Shown: positions 1 to 7,520 of the stretch, one piece after another
Position numbering within the stretch: position 1 is the stretch's first letter
How the letters are laid out: every line of letters starts with the position of its first letter
Assembly (NCBI GenBank): GCA_944385485.1
Contig: CALWXL010000005.1
Span: forward strand, 1 to 55,275
Reading direction: 5' to 3'
Origin: an uncultured Oscillospiraceae bacterium
GTDB taxonomy: Bacteria; Bacillota; Clostridia; Oscillospirales; Oscillospiraceae
Length of the DNA stretch: 55,275 bases
Notes under the pieces: generated by a model
Databases searched by the model: none
Told to the model about the DNA's origin: nothing
What the model saw: the letters and a program-made list of their open reading frames with translations, nothing else
Position numbers and translations under genes: made by a program

Positions 1-1
1 T

Positions 2-76
2 TTAAAGAAGCTGGAGCAGTTTCACCATGTCCGTTATGAAGAAGTGGTGGCCGATGCCGGGTATGAGAGCTTGGAG
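2..76 (+). pseudogene. IS1182-like transposase remnant (internal fragment)
   Basis: Reading from base 2 gives about 25 residues with no start codon that end in VVADAGYESLE. The DAGYES signature is characteristic of IS1182-family DDE transposases from Firmicutes, where it lies around the second catalytic Asp. The similarity stops abruptly near base 76, where a GNAT reading frame takes over in another frame. The upstream part of the element lies outside the window, so I cannot tell whether an intact copy exists to the left. The assignment rests on motif memory rather than a search. Confidence 0.6.
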
Positions 77-84
77 ATGCCTGG

Positions 85-489
85 ATGTCGCTGGTGGAAC
101 GGGTCAGGGACGTTTTTCCAGGTCTGGAGACCGTCGAAGCCCTGGCGGAACACAGAGCCACAGTCTTGCGCTTCATGGAAACCTCCTCCGCCATCTGTGC
201 CGTGGAAGATAGCCAAATTGCGGGGATTTTACTGTTCTCCAAAGAAGCAAGTGAGCTTTGCTTTCTGGCGGTAGATCCGGACTACCGAAGACAACACATT
301 GCCCAGAATCTGGTGGCCTCTATGCTGACACAAATGGAGGAAGGCAAAGACGTTTCCCTCATCACCTACCAAGAGAATGACCCCAATGGGCACGCTGCCC
401 GGGCCTTCTACAAGCGTCTGGGTTTTTCCGAGGGTAGACTGACCGAAGAGTTCGGCCACCCAGCTCAGGAGTTCATCTTAAAACGATAG
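85..489 (+). CDS. GNAT family N-acetyltransferase, probably N-terminally shortened
   Basis: 134 residues. The conserved acetyl-CoA-binding core is present: a beta4 segment (ELCFLAVDPDYRRQHIAQNL) with the Q/R-x-x-G/A-like pyrophosphate loop, and a C-terminal AFYKRLGF motif typical of GNATs acting on small amines. Family members I know run to 150-180 residues, with an extra N-terminal strand and helix ahead of this point. Here the ATG at 85 follows directly on the transposase remnant, so the 5' end was probably lost in the rearrangement. A GGAG at 73-76 could serve as ribosome-binding site. The acceptor substrate is unknown. Confidence 0.75.
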   Translation: MSLVERVRDVFPGLETVEALAEHRATVLRFMETSSAICAVEDSQIAGILLFSKEASELCFLAVDPDYRRQHIAQNLVASMLTQMEEGKDVSLITYQENDPNGHAARAFYKRLGFSEGRLTEEFGHPAQEFILKR

Positions 490-494
490 AAATG

Positions 495-536
495 CCAGGG
501 GCAGTTGCAAAACTTCACTTTTGCAACTGCCCCTGG
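495..536. terminator. Bidirectional terminator between GNAT and lipoprotein genes
   Basis: Perfect 18-bp inverted repeat (495-512 with 519-536) around a 6-nt loop, between two convergent genes. The arms end in AAAA/TTTT, so either strand gives a GC-rich stem flanked by T residues. Confidence 0.85.
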
Positions 537-551
537 TTATTTTACCTTCTA

Positions 552-1925
552 TTATTCCCCAAATTGGAGCGTGATAGTAGGCTCGTCGATGGTGGTATAC
601 CCTTCTTGGATCTCGAATCCCACCTCGATTTCCTGAACATCGGAAGCGGAAGTGATTTGATTTTCCTCCAGAGAAGACTCCTGGAGCCGGATCACCAGCA
701 CGGCAGATTCTCCATGTTTCAACTCCTGGCGATCGCAATAGTAGTCGGTCATAAAGCCGTTCACGGAGAGAGAATCGTACACATCGTCTAGGATCAGGGT
801 CTTTCCACTGTTGTTCTCTGCCAGCATCAGCACAAACAATTCTCCCGTGTCCTTTTTCTCCTGAACGCTTTTGGCCACAATACGCAGACCATTGCTGTCA
901 TAGACTTCCTTGCCAGAGGCATCGAAGGTTGCATTTCCATCAGAAATCATAATCTCCACGGGGACTTTCTCTCCAATTTCCATTTCATCCTCATAATACT
1001 GTCCCAGAGACAGGGAGACTGCGCCCACACCTGTCATTCCATATTCACTCCAATAGGCCTGGTCCAAGACAGAGGAAAGCCTCACTTTCATGATGCCGCA
1101 CTTGCCGGGATAGATGCCTATCCCGGCCTCATTGGAACTACTCAGCTTCAAGCCGTTGAGTCCCAAGTCAGACAGAACTATATTCACCATGCTGTCCGTG
1201 GTATTCTCCAACTCCAACAGCAACATATACGCTCCATCCCAGCGCATCATACCGCTGGACAACATCTTCACACCGTTTTGCTCATAGAGGGCATCTTGAG
1301 AGAACTGGAGCATTTCATACCCATAGGTGTTCTGGGCCGCCTGGCTGGCGATGGTTGCCTGGTAATGGTTCATCTCATAGTCGTGGCTGTCATAGATGGA
1401 GGTTTTCAGCTGCCGGGGGCCGGAATAGGTGTGATTATAGTCATCGTCCGCCATGTCAAACCCAATCTCCAGGTCTGCGATCTCGTCGATGCCATACAGC
1501 ATCAGGGTATCATAGCTGAATTGGATGGTGTCGTTGGCCTTCTTTCCGTTGGCCACATCGCAGTTCAGATACCCATCCTCCACCATGTAGCCATTGACGG
1601 AATTACAGCTGTACCCAATGGAACCGCTGATGAACGACAAATCCTTTCCGCTGTTGTTCTCGATGGTAAGGCCTAATTCCACGGAGTAATTGGTGTAAGT
1701 CAAGCCGGTGGCTGTGATTTTTACGCCGCCTTCGTCCACCATCACCGTCTCATCTAAGGTCGCTTTCTTGTTGAACTGGCTCAGTGACTCATCGGTGTTC
1801 TCTGGAGATTCACTGGCCGGAGTGCTGCTTTCGCTGGATGGTTGGTTCCCGGTCCTGCCGTCACAGGCGGTCAACGTACCCAGTAAGATCAACGCCAGCA
1901 GTGCAGACATCAGTTTTGTTTTCAT
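552..1925 (-). CDS. Secreted lipoprotein with three repeated beta-sandwich-like domains
   Basis: 457 residues from the ATG at 1925, chosen because AAAGGAGG precedes it and because it gives a clean lipoprotein signal peptide (MKTKLMSALLALILLG, then TLTAC with the lipid-attachment Cys near residue 20). A low-complexity Ser/Glu linker follows. The rest contains three similar segments, near residues 60-170, 215-330 and 350-457, each with an ENNSGK or ENTTDS-type strand, an L-x-VNG turn and an acidic end (EIGFD, EIEVGFEIQE). They look like tandem immunoglobulin-like domains. It lies downstream of the MerR-type regulator, 60 bp apart on the same strand, probably as one operon. No enzymatic motif is visible; a cell-surface binding role is inference. 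Confidence 0.75.
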   Translation of the reverse strand: MKTKLMSALLALILLGTLTACDGRTGNQPSSESSTPASESPENTDESLSQFNKKATLDETVMVDEGGVKITATGLTYTNYSVELGLTIENNSGKDLSFISGSIGYSCNSVNGYMVEDGYLNCDVANGKKANDTIQFSYDTLMLYGIDEIADLEIGFDMADDDYNHTYSGPRQLKTSIYDSHDYEMNHYQATIASQAAQNTYGYEMLQFSQDALYEQNGVKMLSSGMMRWDGAYMLLLELENTTDSMVNIVLSDLGLNGLKLSSSNEAGIGIYPGKCGIMKVRLSSVLDQAYWSEYGMTGVGAVSLSLGQYYEDEMEIGEKVPVEIMISDGNATFDASGKEVYDSNGLRIVAKSVQEKKDTGELFVLMLAENNSGKTLILDDVYDSLSVNGFMTDYYCDRQELKHGESAVLVIRLQESSLEENQITSASDVQEIEVGFEIQEGYTTIDEPTITLQFGE

Positions 1926-1985
1926 GTGTTTTCCTCCTTTGATTGATATGCATGGAATGCGATGATGCGAACGCCGATCCACGGA

Positions 1986-2312
1986 TTACAGGGCGGCTAT
2001 GTACTCCCTTGCCTGCTGTATCAGTTCCTGCAAATCCATCTGTTTTTCTTCCAATTCCAAGATTTTTACCTGAAACACCTCCTTCTTAACCTGATCGTCG
2101 GCATCCATCAGTTCTTTAATTTCCCTCAACCGAAACTCCATCTTCTGATAGAACCGGATGAGCCGGATTCGCTCCTGCTCTGTCTCCCCATAGAGCAGAT
2201 ACCCGTATTTGTTTTTTCCGGATGGGGCCACCAGCCCCGCTTTTTCATAGCCTTGCACCGTGCGCCGGGAAATCTTCAGTTCGGCGCACATTTGGCGCAA
2301 TGTTTGTTTCAT
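1986..2312 (-). CDS. MerR-family transcriptional regulator
   Basis: 108 residues. The N-terminal winged-helix segment (LRQMCAELKISRRTVQGYEK) is the MerR DNA-binding helix-turn-helix, followed by the KYGYLLYGE wing and a long C-terminal coiled coil (KEVFQVKILELEEKQMDLQE) for dimerisation. No ligand-binding domain or metal-binding Cys follows, so the effector is unknown. I start at the second in-frame ATG (2312) because the ribosome-binding site GGTGAGG is 7 nt from it but only 1 nt from the ATG at 2318. It precedes the triple-domain lipoprotein and probably controls it. A palindrome lies just upstream of the start. Confidence 0.85.
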   Translation of the reverse strand: MKQTLRQMCAELKISRRTVQGYEKAGLVAPSGKNKYGYLLYGETEQERIRLIRFYQKMEFRLREIKELMDADDQVKKEVFQVKILELEEKQMDLQELIQQAREYIAAL

Positions 2313-2334
2313 TTCCATACCTCCTCACCGTAAA

Positions 2335-2356
2335 ACTGCACGCTGCGTGCAGTCAA
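2335..2356 (-). promoter_or_regulatory. Candidate MerR operator with -35 box
   Basis: A perfect 9-1-9 palindrome (ACTGCACGC-T-GCGTGCAGT, 2335-2353) abuts a TTGACT box on the minus strand (2356-2351). MerR-type operators commonly sit between the -35 and -10. No convincing -10 is visible before the start codon, so a structural role in the leader RNA is also possible. Confidence 0.5.
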
Positions 2357-2423
2357 GGGCTTGACGCAAAATCGCATTCCGTAAGAGGACTTGCAAATTT
2401 CGCGTGGGGAGACATGTTAAAGA

Positions 2424-2457
2424 GGATGGCACTCGACGATAACGTCGAGTGCCATCC
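2424..2457 (-). terminator. Putative terminator of the Nudix gene
   Basis: Perfect 15-bp stem (2424-2438 with 2443-2457) and 4-nt loop, 17 bp past the Nudix stop codon on the minus strand. The following T tract is short (TCTTTAA), so termination strength is uncertain. Confidence 0.6.
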
Positions 2458-2474
2458 ATATACCCTAGTTTCCT

Positions 2475-2918
2475 CTATACTTTTTTGACAGCATTTAATC
2501 TTTTCAGATACTCCTCCACCAGCAACGGTTGTATGTCTGGGTAGGTCCACTGGGCGGGAAGTTCATCTATGATAAGCACCTGTTCCATTTCACTGTGTAG
2601 CTCCCCATGGAATGCCTCAATATCCGCAGCATACAACATTCCAAAGCATTCCTCTCCCGATTGATTTACTCGGTTTTCCCCGATAACCGAATACACACAG
2701 ACGGGTTCTATGGAAAACTCCATTGCCCCCGTTTCCTCCTGTAACTCCCTCCTGGCTGTGTCCATAATGGGTTCTCCTGGCTCTCTGTGCCCACCAGGAA
2801 GTTCATAGGTGTCTCGCTCCCGGTGCTTACAAAGCACCCACTTGCCATGGTGTCGAGCTACGATCACGGCAAACCGCAACCGCTCATCCTCGATCCGTTC
2901 ATAAAAGTTTACGTTCAT
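2475..2918 (-). CDS. Nudix hydrolase
   Basis: 147 residues. A complete Nudix box is present at residues 42-64 (GGHREPGEP...ARRELQEETG), giving the Mg2+-binding REL-x-EE-x-G helix that hydrolyses nucleoside diphosphates linked to another moiety. Residues before the box form the usual strand (AVIVARHHGKWVLC). I chose the ATG at 2918, which follows GAGAGGTG by a normal distance; a GTG at 2927 is in frame but overlaps that site. It is a single gene, divergent from the SGNH hydrolase and ended by a hairpin. The substrate cannot be told from the sequence; similar Clostridia proteins are often annotated as 8-oxo-dGTP diphosphatases without proof. Confidence 0.85.
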   Translation of the reverse strand: MNVNFYERIEDERLRFAVIVARHHGKWVLCKHRERDTYELPGGHREPGEPIMDTARRELQEETGAMEFSIEPVCVYSVIGENRVNQSGEECFGMLYAADIEAFHGELHSEMEQVLIIDELPAQWTYPDIQPLLVEEYLKRLNAVKKV

Positions 2919-2994
2919 ATATAACACCTCTCTAATTCATCTTACCAAAGGCCGACATCTCTTGCAAGAAAAATCATACATTTGTTCTATGCTA

Positions 2995-3023
2995 TTGCCG
3001 TTTGGTCCATCTGAATGTATAAT
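2995..3023 (+). promoter_or_regulatory. Promoter of the SGNH hydrolase-rhodanese operon
   Basis: TTGCCG (2995-3000), a 17-bp spacer and a perfect TATAAT (3018-3023), 45 bp upstream of the start codon. Confidence 0.8.
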
Positions 3024-3067
3024 GAAAGAATAAAGAATATCTTACTGCTGATGCTAGGAGGTATCCT

Positions 3068-3604
3068 ATGCAAGTCATCTGCTATGGGGATTCCAACACC
3101 TACGGCTACGACCCTCGCTCTTGGATTGGCGGTCGGTATGAACCGGACAGCCGTTGGGTGGATATTTTAGCCGCCGAAACCGGCTGGAATCTATGCAATA
3201 TGGGGCAAAACGGCCGAGAGATCCCTACATCTTCCCCGACTTTTCCACCAGACACGGATCTTCTGATTCTTATGCTAGGCACCAATGACCTGCTTCAGGG
3301 ACGCAGCCCAGAAGATGCTGTGGAAAAACTAGAGCACTTTCTCTCCCAGCTGCCTCTAGACCGAGATCAGATCCTTCTCATTGCGCCGCCCCCCATGACC
3401 TTGGGAGACTGGGTGCCCAGCCACCAGCTCATAGACCACTCCCAAACCTTTGCCCGCTCCTGCCAGGCACTAGCCGAGCGACTGGGCATTCCCTTTGTCG
3501 ATGCAGGAAACTGGAACATCACGCTGGCCTATGACGGCGTGCATTTCACCCCGCAGGGCCACAGAGCCTTTGCCCATAGACTTTTGGAGGTACTCGCAAC
3601 ATGA
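3068..3604 (+). CDS. SGNH/GDSL-type esterase or lipase
   Basis: 178 residues, cytoplasmic (no signal peptide). The SGNH hallmarks are in order: GDSN at residues 7-10 with nucleophile Ser9, an Asn in the N-G-R segment near 48, GTND at 71-74, and the D-G-V-H dyad at 156-159. These residues form the oxyanion hole and catalytic triad of acyl-ester hydrolases. AGGAGG lies 6 nt before the ATG. The last codons overlap the rhodanese gene (ATGA), so the two are translationally coupled. The substrate (acetylated sugar, acyl-CoA or lysolipid) is not evident. Confidence 0.85.
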   Translation: MQVICYGDSNTYGYDPRSWIGGRYEPDSRWVDILAAETGWNLCNMGQNGREIPTSSPTFPPDTDLLILMLGTNDLLQGRSPEDAVEKLEHFLSQLPLDRDQILLIAPPPMTLGDWVPSHQLIDHSQTFARSCQALAERLGIPFVDAGNWNITLAYDGVHFTPQGHRAFAHRLLEVLAT

Positions 3605-3984
3605 AACGGAAACTACCTTGGATTCTCTCCCTGTTCCTTTTATTAACTGGATGTGCCGGAACCACATCCGGCGGTTCCTACCATCAGATCACCCAGGAGG
3701 AGGCCAAACAGATGATGGACTCCCAGGAGGTAATCCTTCTGGATGTGCGGGAACAGAGTGAATATGACAGCGGACACATCCCCAACGCCATTCTTCTCCC
3801 GCTGGGCACCATCAACGAAAACACCGCTGCTGCCGTCATTCCAGAGAAGGATTCCACGGTCCTGGTCTACTGTCGCAGCGGAAACCGGAGCAAAGCCGCC
3901 TCCTCTGCCCTGGCAAACTTGGGTTACACCAATATTTATGAGTTTGGCGGGATCAACACCTGGCCCTACGAGACAGAACAATGA
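3601..3984 (+). CDS. Rhodanese-domain lipoprotein
   Basis: 127 residues. A short signal peptide ends in LLLTGC, with the lipidated Cys at 18. A single rhodanese domain follows: LLDVREQSEYDSGHIPNA, then the active-site loop CRSGNRS with catalytic Cys91 (persulfide-forming in sulfurtransferases). Lipidation would place it on the outer face of the membrane, which suggests handling of extracellular sulfane sulfur or a thiol redox role rather than cytosolic sulfur transfer. It overlaps the preceding esterase gene and is followed by a terminator. Confidence 0.85.
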   Translation: MKRKLPWILSLFLLLTGCAGTTSGGSYHQITQEEAKQMMDSQEVILLDVREQSEYDSGHIPNAILLPLGTINENTAAAVIPEKDSTVLVYCRSGNRSKAASSALANLGYTNIYEFGGINTWPYETEQ

Positions 3985-3987
3985 AGA

Positions 3988-4007
3988 AAACCACCAGCGG
4001 GTGGTTT
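3988..4007 (+). terminator. Intrinsic terminator
   Basis: AAACCACC (3988-3995) pairs with GGTGGTTT (4000-4007), followed by further T residues, just past the rhodanese stop codon. Confidence 0.8.
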
Positions 4008-4036
4008 TTCTTATCGGTATCACGATGGAAAAAGAA

Positions 4037-4065
4037 TTGTCTTTCTCTCCCAAACACCGTATAAT
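4037..4065 (+). promoter_or_regulatory. Promoter of the regulator gene at 4105
   Basis: TTGTCT (4037-4042), 17-bp spacer, TATAAT (4060-4065). Confidence 0.75.
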
Positions 4066-4104
4066 GTCAACAAGAATCTATGTTATGAGGGTGGGAGTAC
4101 AGTC

Positions 4105-4635
4105 ATGGCGAGAGTATCCACAAAAGAAAACAAGAACATCTATCACAAAACCCGAGAGGCGTTGCATCTCACACGAGAAGCCGCCAGCGAATTGCTGGAA
4201 TCTATGGCTCCCGAGCGCATTGAAAAAATCGAGAATGAGCGTTGCCTTCCTCATCCGGACGAAGTCCTGGTGATGGCAAAACGGTACAAACAGCCCAATC
4301 TTTGTAACTACTACTGCGCCAACCAGTGTCCCATCGGACAGCAGTATGTGCCGGAAGTGAAAATCAAAGATCTATCCCAAATTGTTCTGGAAATGTTGGC
4401 CTCCCTCAACTCTATGAACAAGCGTAAGGAGCGCCTGATTGAAATTACTGCAGATGGTGTCATCAGCGATGATGAACTGGCCGATTTTATCTTTATCCAG
4501 AAGGAACTGGAGCGGATTTCCATCACGGTGGAAACCCTGCAGCTGTGGGCCGAACGAATGCTAGCTACAGGTGCCATTGATGCAGAGCAATACCGTGTGT
4601 GCAAAGAACATTTGGATGCAACCGAAAGAACCTGA
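4105..4635 (+). CDS. Helix-turn-helix (XRE-like) regulator with extended C-terminal domain
   Basis: 176 residues. Residues 12-60 form an XRE-like helix-turn-helix (KTREALHLTREAASELL, then PERIEKIENER). A Cys-containing stretch follows (CNYYCANQCPIGQ, near residues 70-82), which could hold a metal or be a structural turn. The C-terminal half is helical (IVLEMLASLNSMNKRKERLI). Proteins of this layout occur widely in Oscillospiraceae and Lachnospiraceae as uncharacterised regulators. It has its own promoter and lies alone; the binding target is not known. Confidence 0.75.
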   Translation: MARVSTKENKNIYHKTREALHLTREAASELLESMAPERIEKIENERCLPHPDEVLVMAKRYKQPNLCNYYCANQCPIGQQYVPEVKIKDLSQIVLEMLASLNSMNKRKERLIEITADGVISDDELADFIFIQKELERISITVETLQLWAERMLATGAIDAEQYRVCKEHLDATERT

Positions 4636-4770
4636 TATTTTTGCTGTAGTCGTGAACTTAGGTACCTCTAATTTGCTGAATTGATCGTGGTGTCTGATCT
4701 GTTGGAATGGTACAATGATCCTGTAAACAGAGGTAACACACTCTGAGGAACGCACAGCGAGGTGATGCCG

Positions 4771-4890
4771 ATGGACACAAAAGCAAGGATTTTGGCCATC
4801 CGGCTAATGGAAATGGTTCAGAAGAACCCCGTATATGCCAAGTCGTTAGGCATCGTAGTCAACGTAACGTCTAACTTGCATGTACCGTAA
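4771..4890 (+). CDS. Very small conserved-looking protein (39 aa)
   Basis: ATG at 4771 (an in-frame ATG at 4765 is less likely) preceded by AGGTG at proper distance; stop at 4888-4890. The N-terminal MDTKARILAIRLMEMVQKNP is amphipathic and resembles short hypothetical proteins of Clostridia that start MxTKxRIxxIRLMEK. An extended -10 (TGG-TACAAT, 4708-4716) lies upstream and a strong terminator (4908-4935) follows, so the gene is a complete transcription unit. The function is unknown. Confidence 0.55.
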   Translation: MDTKARILAIRLMEMVQKNPVYAKSLGIVVNVTSNLHVP

Positions 4891-4907
4891 TCTCATATCT
4901 CCATGCT

Positions 4908-4935
4908 GAGGGCCTCACAGTGTTGTGAGGCCCTC
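4908..4935 (+). terminator. Intrinsic terminator of the 39-aa gene
   Basis: Perfect 12-bp stem (4908-4919 with 4924-4935), GTGT loop, then TTT. Confidence 0.8.
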
Positions 4936-4987
4936 TTTGCAGATTCAACTGTTTTAAAACGAGTATTTGAGAGAGGAGTATTTCCAT

Positions 4988-5929
4988 ATGAGCAGCTATG
5001 ATGATCAACTTCGTCACCTGCAAGCCCAGTGTGCCAGGAAGCGCAAATTGGAAGCTGTAACAAACGAGCTGCGCACGCAACGAGATGCGTATACCGCTCG
5101 CATCCAGGCCCTGGAGAAAACGGTTCGGGATGAACAGGCAGATGTGGACCGTCTGGAAGGCAAGAGCCTTTCGGCCTTTTTCTACCATGTCATAGGAAAG
5201 AAGGATGAAAAGCTGACCCAGGAAAAGCAAGAGGCCTACGCCGCCCGCGCCAAGTACGAGGCTGCTGTCAGAGAATTGGCTGGCATAGAGGAAGATCTGC
5301 GCCGAAGCCAGGCAGCGTTGGACTCACTGGCGAACTGTGAAATCCAATATGCTACGGTACTTCGGGAAAAAATGCAGGCAATCAAAGCAGCCGGTGGCAG
5401 CGTAGCAAAGCAAATCTTCACTTTGGAAGAGCGCATTTCTTACCTGACTGTCCAGATGCAGGAGCTGGAAGAGGCCATTGCCGCCGGCGAAGCTGCTTTG
5501 GCCACCACGGATCAGATCGCAGACCGTCTGCATAGTGCAGAAAACTGGGGAACTTGGGATCTGGTGGGCGGCGGTGTGTTTGCTGACTTGGCAAAACACA
5601 ACCATCTGGACGAAGCCCAGGCTTCAGTGGAGCTGCTCCAATCTCAACTGCGTCGATTCAAAACAGAGCTGGCTGACGTCACCATTGACGCCAACATTCA
5701 GGTAAATGTAGACGGATTTCTTCGCATGGCGGACTACCTTTTCGATGGTATTTTTGCCGACTGGACAGTCCTGGAGAAAATCAAGCAATCTCAAGAGCAA
5801 ATGTACCATACCAGAGTTCAAATTTGCCGGGTACTGGAAAGTCTGCAAACCCAGATGGAACAAACCACCGCAGAACTCACAGACCTTCAGCAAAACATCG
5901 AGCAGTTGGTGGGCAGCGTTCCCCTATAA
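4988..5929 (+). CDS. Coiled-coil protein of unknown function
   Basis: 313 residues from the ATG at 4988, which has GAGAGGAG 9 nt upstream. There is no signal peptide or membrane span. Long heptad-like helices cover residues 5-60, 75-180 and 255-310, rich in Glu, Gln, Ala and Leu. A conserved-looking segment SLSAFFYHVIGKKDEKLTQE lies near residues 62-81, and a globular insertion GTWDLVGGGVFADLAKHN sits near 183-200. Similar cytoplasmic coiled-coil proteins are common and unnamed in Oscillospiraceae and Lachnospiraceae. It could be a scaffold; nothing shows an enzymatic role. Confidence 0.7.
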   Translation: MSSYDDQLRHLQAQCARKRKLEAVTNELRTQRDAYTARIQALEKTVRDEQADVDRLEGKSLSAFFYHVIGKKDEKLTQEKQEAYAARAKYEAAVRELAGIEEDLRRSQAALDSLANCEIQYATVLREKMQAIKAAGGSVAKQIFTLEERISYLTVQMQELEEAIAAGEAALATTDQIADRLHSAENWGTWDLVGGGVFADLAKHNHLDEAQASVELLQSQLRRFKTELADVTIDANIQVNVDGFLRMADYLFDGIFADWTVLEKIKQSQEQMYHTRVQICRVLESLQTQMEQTTAELTDLQQNIEQLVGSVPL

Positions 5930-5971
5930 GCAGCCCCTATCCCCCGTAATTATTATTAAAAGGTAAAAAGG

Positions 5972-6154
5972 ATGAGAGAACGTATGGATGACGACACAGA
6001 TACACACCCCGTTCACTTCCTCTGGATTCACTGGTCCGAGCACATTGTTTCTTTTCACGAGGTAGCCGGGTATGAGCGCAAGGAATTTTCCTCAAGCGAG
6101 GAGAAAATGGACTATGTCTTTCAAAAGACATCCAACGGTTTCCGTATTCAGTGA
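5972..6154 (+). CDS. Small hypothetical protein (60 aa)
   Basis: 60 residues with AAAGG-type ribosome-binding sequence just upstream; ATG at 5984 is an alternative start. The core VHFLWIHWSEHIVSFHEV, followed by EEKMDYVFQKTSNGFRIQ, has the composition of a folded beta-rich miniprotein and resembles small unnamed proteins in gut Firmicutes. The region around it (5930-6350) has no other gene: 6155-6243 shows nothing recognisable and is followed by a terminator hairpin. Confidence 0.5.
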   Translation: MRERMDDDTDTHPVHFLWIHWSEHIVSFHEVAGYERKEFSSSEEKMDYVFQKTSNGFRIQ

Positions 6155-6243
6155 GCGCTGGGAAAGGATCCCCTACTATCAACATATAACCGGCTCAGGT
6201 AAGGAACTCCGTCTTTCCAACCTTATACCCCCTGCCAAACCAA

Positions 6244-6270
6244 GGCCTCCAGTAAAAACTGGGGGTCTTT
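6244..6270 (+). terminator. Intrinsic terminator
   Basis: CCTCCAGT (6246-6253) pairs with ACTGGGGG (6258-6265) around AAAA, with flanking G-C extension and TTT after. Confidence 0.7.
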
Positions 6271-6299
6271 CCTATTCCTGAGGTATTCTCAGACCCTTC

Positions 6300-6329
6300 T
6301 TGGCGTTTTCCACCCCTCTGTGGTATAAT
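6300..6329 (+). promoter_or_regulatory. Promoter of the five-gene operon 6362-9013
   Basis: TTGGCG (6300-6305), 18-bp spacer, extended -10 TGG-TATAAT (TATAAT at 6324-6329). Confidence 0.8.
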
Positions 6330-6361
6330 GGCCCCAACGAAACAAACAGGAGGTGGATACC

Positions 6362-7093
6362 ATGGCTGTCGAAGATGGCGCCTGGATCATGCGCGGGCTG
6401 TCCTGGGATGATCCCTACCGAATCCGCAGCTGGCAGGAACTGATGGACTGGGTGGATGAGGTGGGATTCCTCCCCTTGTTCAAAAATGAGATTGAAGGCT
6501 TCTCCGCCGAGGAACACACCTCCAACCTATACTGGTGGAGCGGTGACCCGGAACAGGACCCCTGGGAGTGGAGAACATGGATTGCCCGCAGCGGTCGGGT
6601 GGCCTATGGCAAGTTCTTTGGAAAAAAGGCTGGTTTTATCTCCAAAGCATGGTTCCCCCACTTTGCCAACTGGCGGCGGGACGGCTATGACTTTGACAGC
6701 CGTTGGGATGAAGAGCTGGCCAGTCTGCGCCAGAAACGGATCATGGACCAATTTGAACAGGAGAAGGAATGGTTCTCCTTCCAACTCAAACGGATGGCCG
6801 GATTTGGGAAAGAGGGGGAAAAGAACTTCGAAGGCACCGTTACAGACCTCCAGATGTACGGTTATCTGTTGATTCGAGACTTTCGACGGCGACTGAACAA
6901 AAAAGGCCAGCCCTATGGCTGGCCCGTCTCCATCTACACCACGCCGGAGGCACTGTGGGGGTATGCGCACATCTCCTCTGCCTACTCCACCGATCCTGCA
7001 CAATCCAAAGCCTTGATCTACCAGCAGGTACAAGCAAACTTCCCCGCAGCTACCGAGGCCACGCTTCATACGGTACTGGGATGGGACAAATGA
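6362..7093 (+). CDS. Conserved hypothetical protein (AlkZ-related in some annotations)
   Basis: 243 residues from the ATG at 6362, 6 nt after AGGAGGT. The sequence is rich in Trp and aromatic residues (WWSGDPEQDPWEWRTWI near 57-73, then AYGKFFGKKAGFISK and FANWRRDGYDFD). Close relatives are widespread in Clostridia. I recall some being labelled AlkZ-related, after the DNA glycosylase family with a winged-helix fold, but the catalytic Q-x-Q motif of AlkZ is not seen, so glycosylase activity is not supported. It is the first gene of the operon with the deformylase-like protein. Confidence 0.65.
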   Translation: MAVEDGAWIMRGLSWDDPYRIRSWQELMDWVDEVGFLPLFKNEIEGFSAEEHTSNLYWWSGDPEQDPWEWRTWIARSGRVAYGKFFGKKAGFISKAWFPHFANWRRDGYDFDSRWDEELASLRQKRIMDQFEQEKEWFSFQLKRMAGFGKEGEKNFEGTVTDLQMYGYLLIRDFRRRLNKKGQPYGWPVSIYTTPEALWGYAHISSAYSTDPAQSKALIYQQVQANFPAATEATLHTVLGWDK

Positions 7094-7109
7094 AGGGAGT
7101 ATACCACGT

Positions 7110-7520
7110 ATGATACGAGAAATTTGCAAAGATGAGACCTTTCTGGTCCAGAAAGCCCAACAAGCCACTCCGGATGACCTCTCCATTGCCACCGATCTTC
7201 TGGAAACCTTGGAACACCACAAGGAGGGCTGCGTAGGCATGGCCGCCAATATGATTGGGGTAAACAAGCGCATCATCGTCTTTGACAACCAAGGGGAATA
7301 CATGGTGATGTTCAATCCCGAGATCATCAAGAAATCCCAGCCCTATCATACCGAGGAAGGCTGTCTCTCTCTGACGGGAACCCGCCCCGTACAACGCTGG
7401 AAATCCATCAAGGTGCGCTGGCAAAACGAGAAGTTTCAGGAGCGGCTGAAAACCTTCACCGACTGGACCGCCCAGATCATTCAACATGAAATCGACCACT
7501 GCGAGGGGATCATCATATGA
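7110..7520 (+). CDS. Peptide deformylase-like protein with altered motif I
   Basis: 136 residues. Motif II EGCLS (83-87, Cys ligand) and motif III HEIDH (126-130, two His ligands and catalytic Glu) of peptide deformylase are intact, so a metal site should form. Motif I reads VGMAANMIG (42-50) instead of GLAAPQIG, replacing the Gln that stabilises the formyl transition state with Met48. This may be a paralogue with changed activity rather than the housekeeping Def, which is expected elsewhere in the genome. It overlaps the next gene by ATGA, so the two products are probably coupled in expression. Confidence 0.8.
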   Translation: MIREICKDETFLVQKAQQATPDDLSIATDLLETLEHHKEGCVGMAANMIGVNKRIIVFDNQGEYMVMFNPEIIKKSQPYHTEEGCLSLTGTRPVQRWKSIKVRWQNEKFQERLKTFTDWTAQIIQHEIDHCEGIII

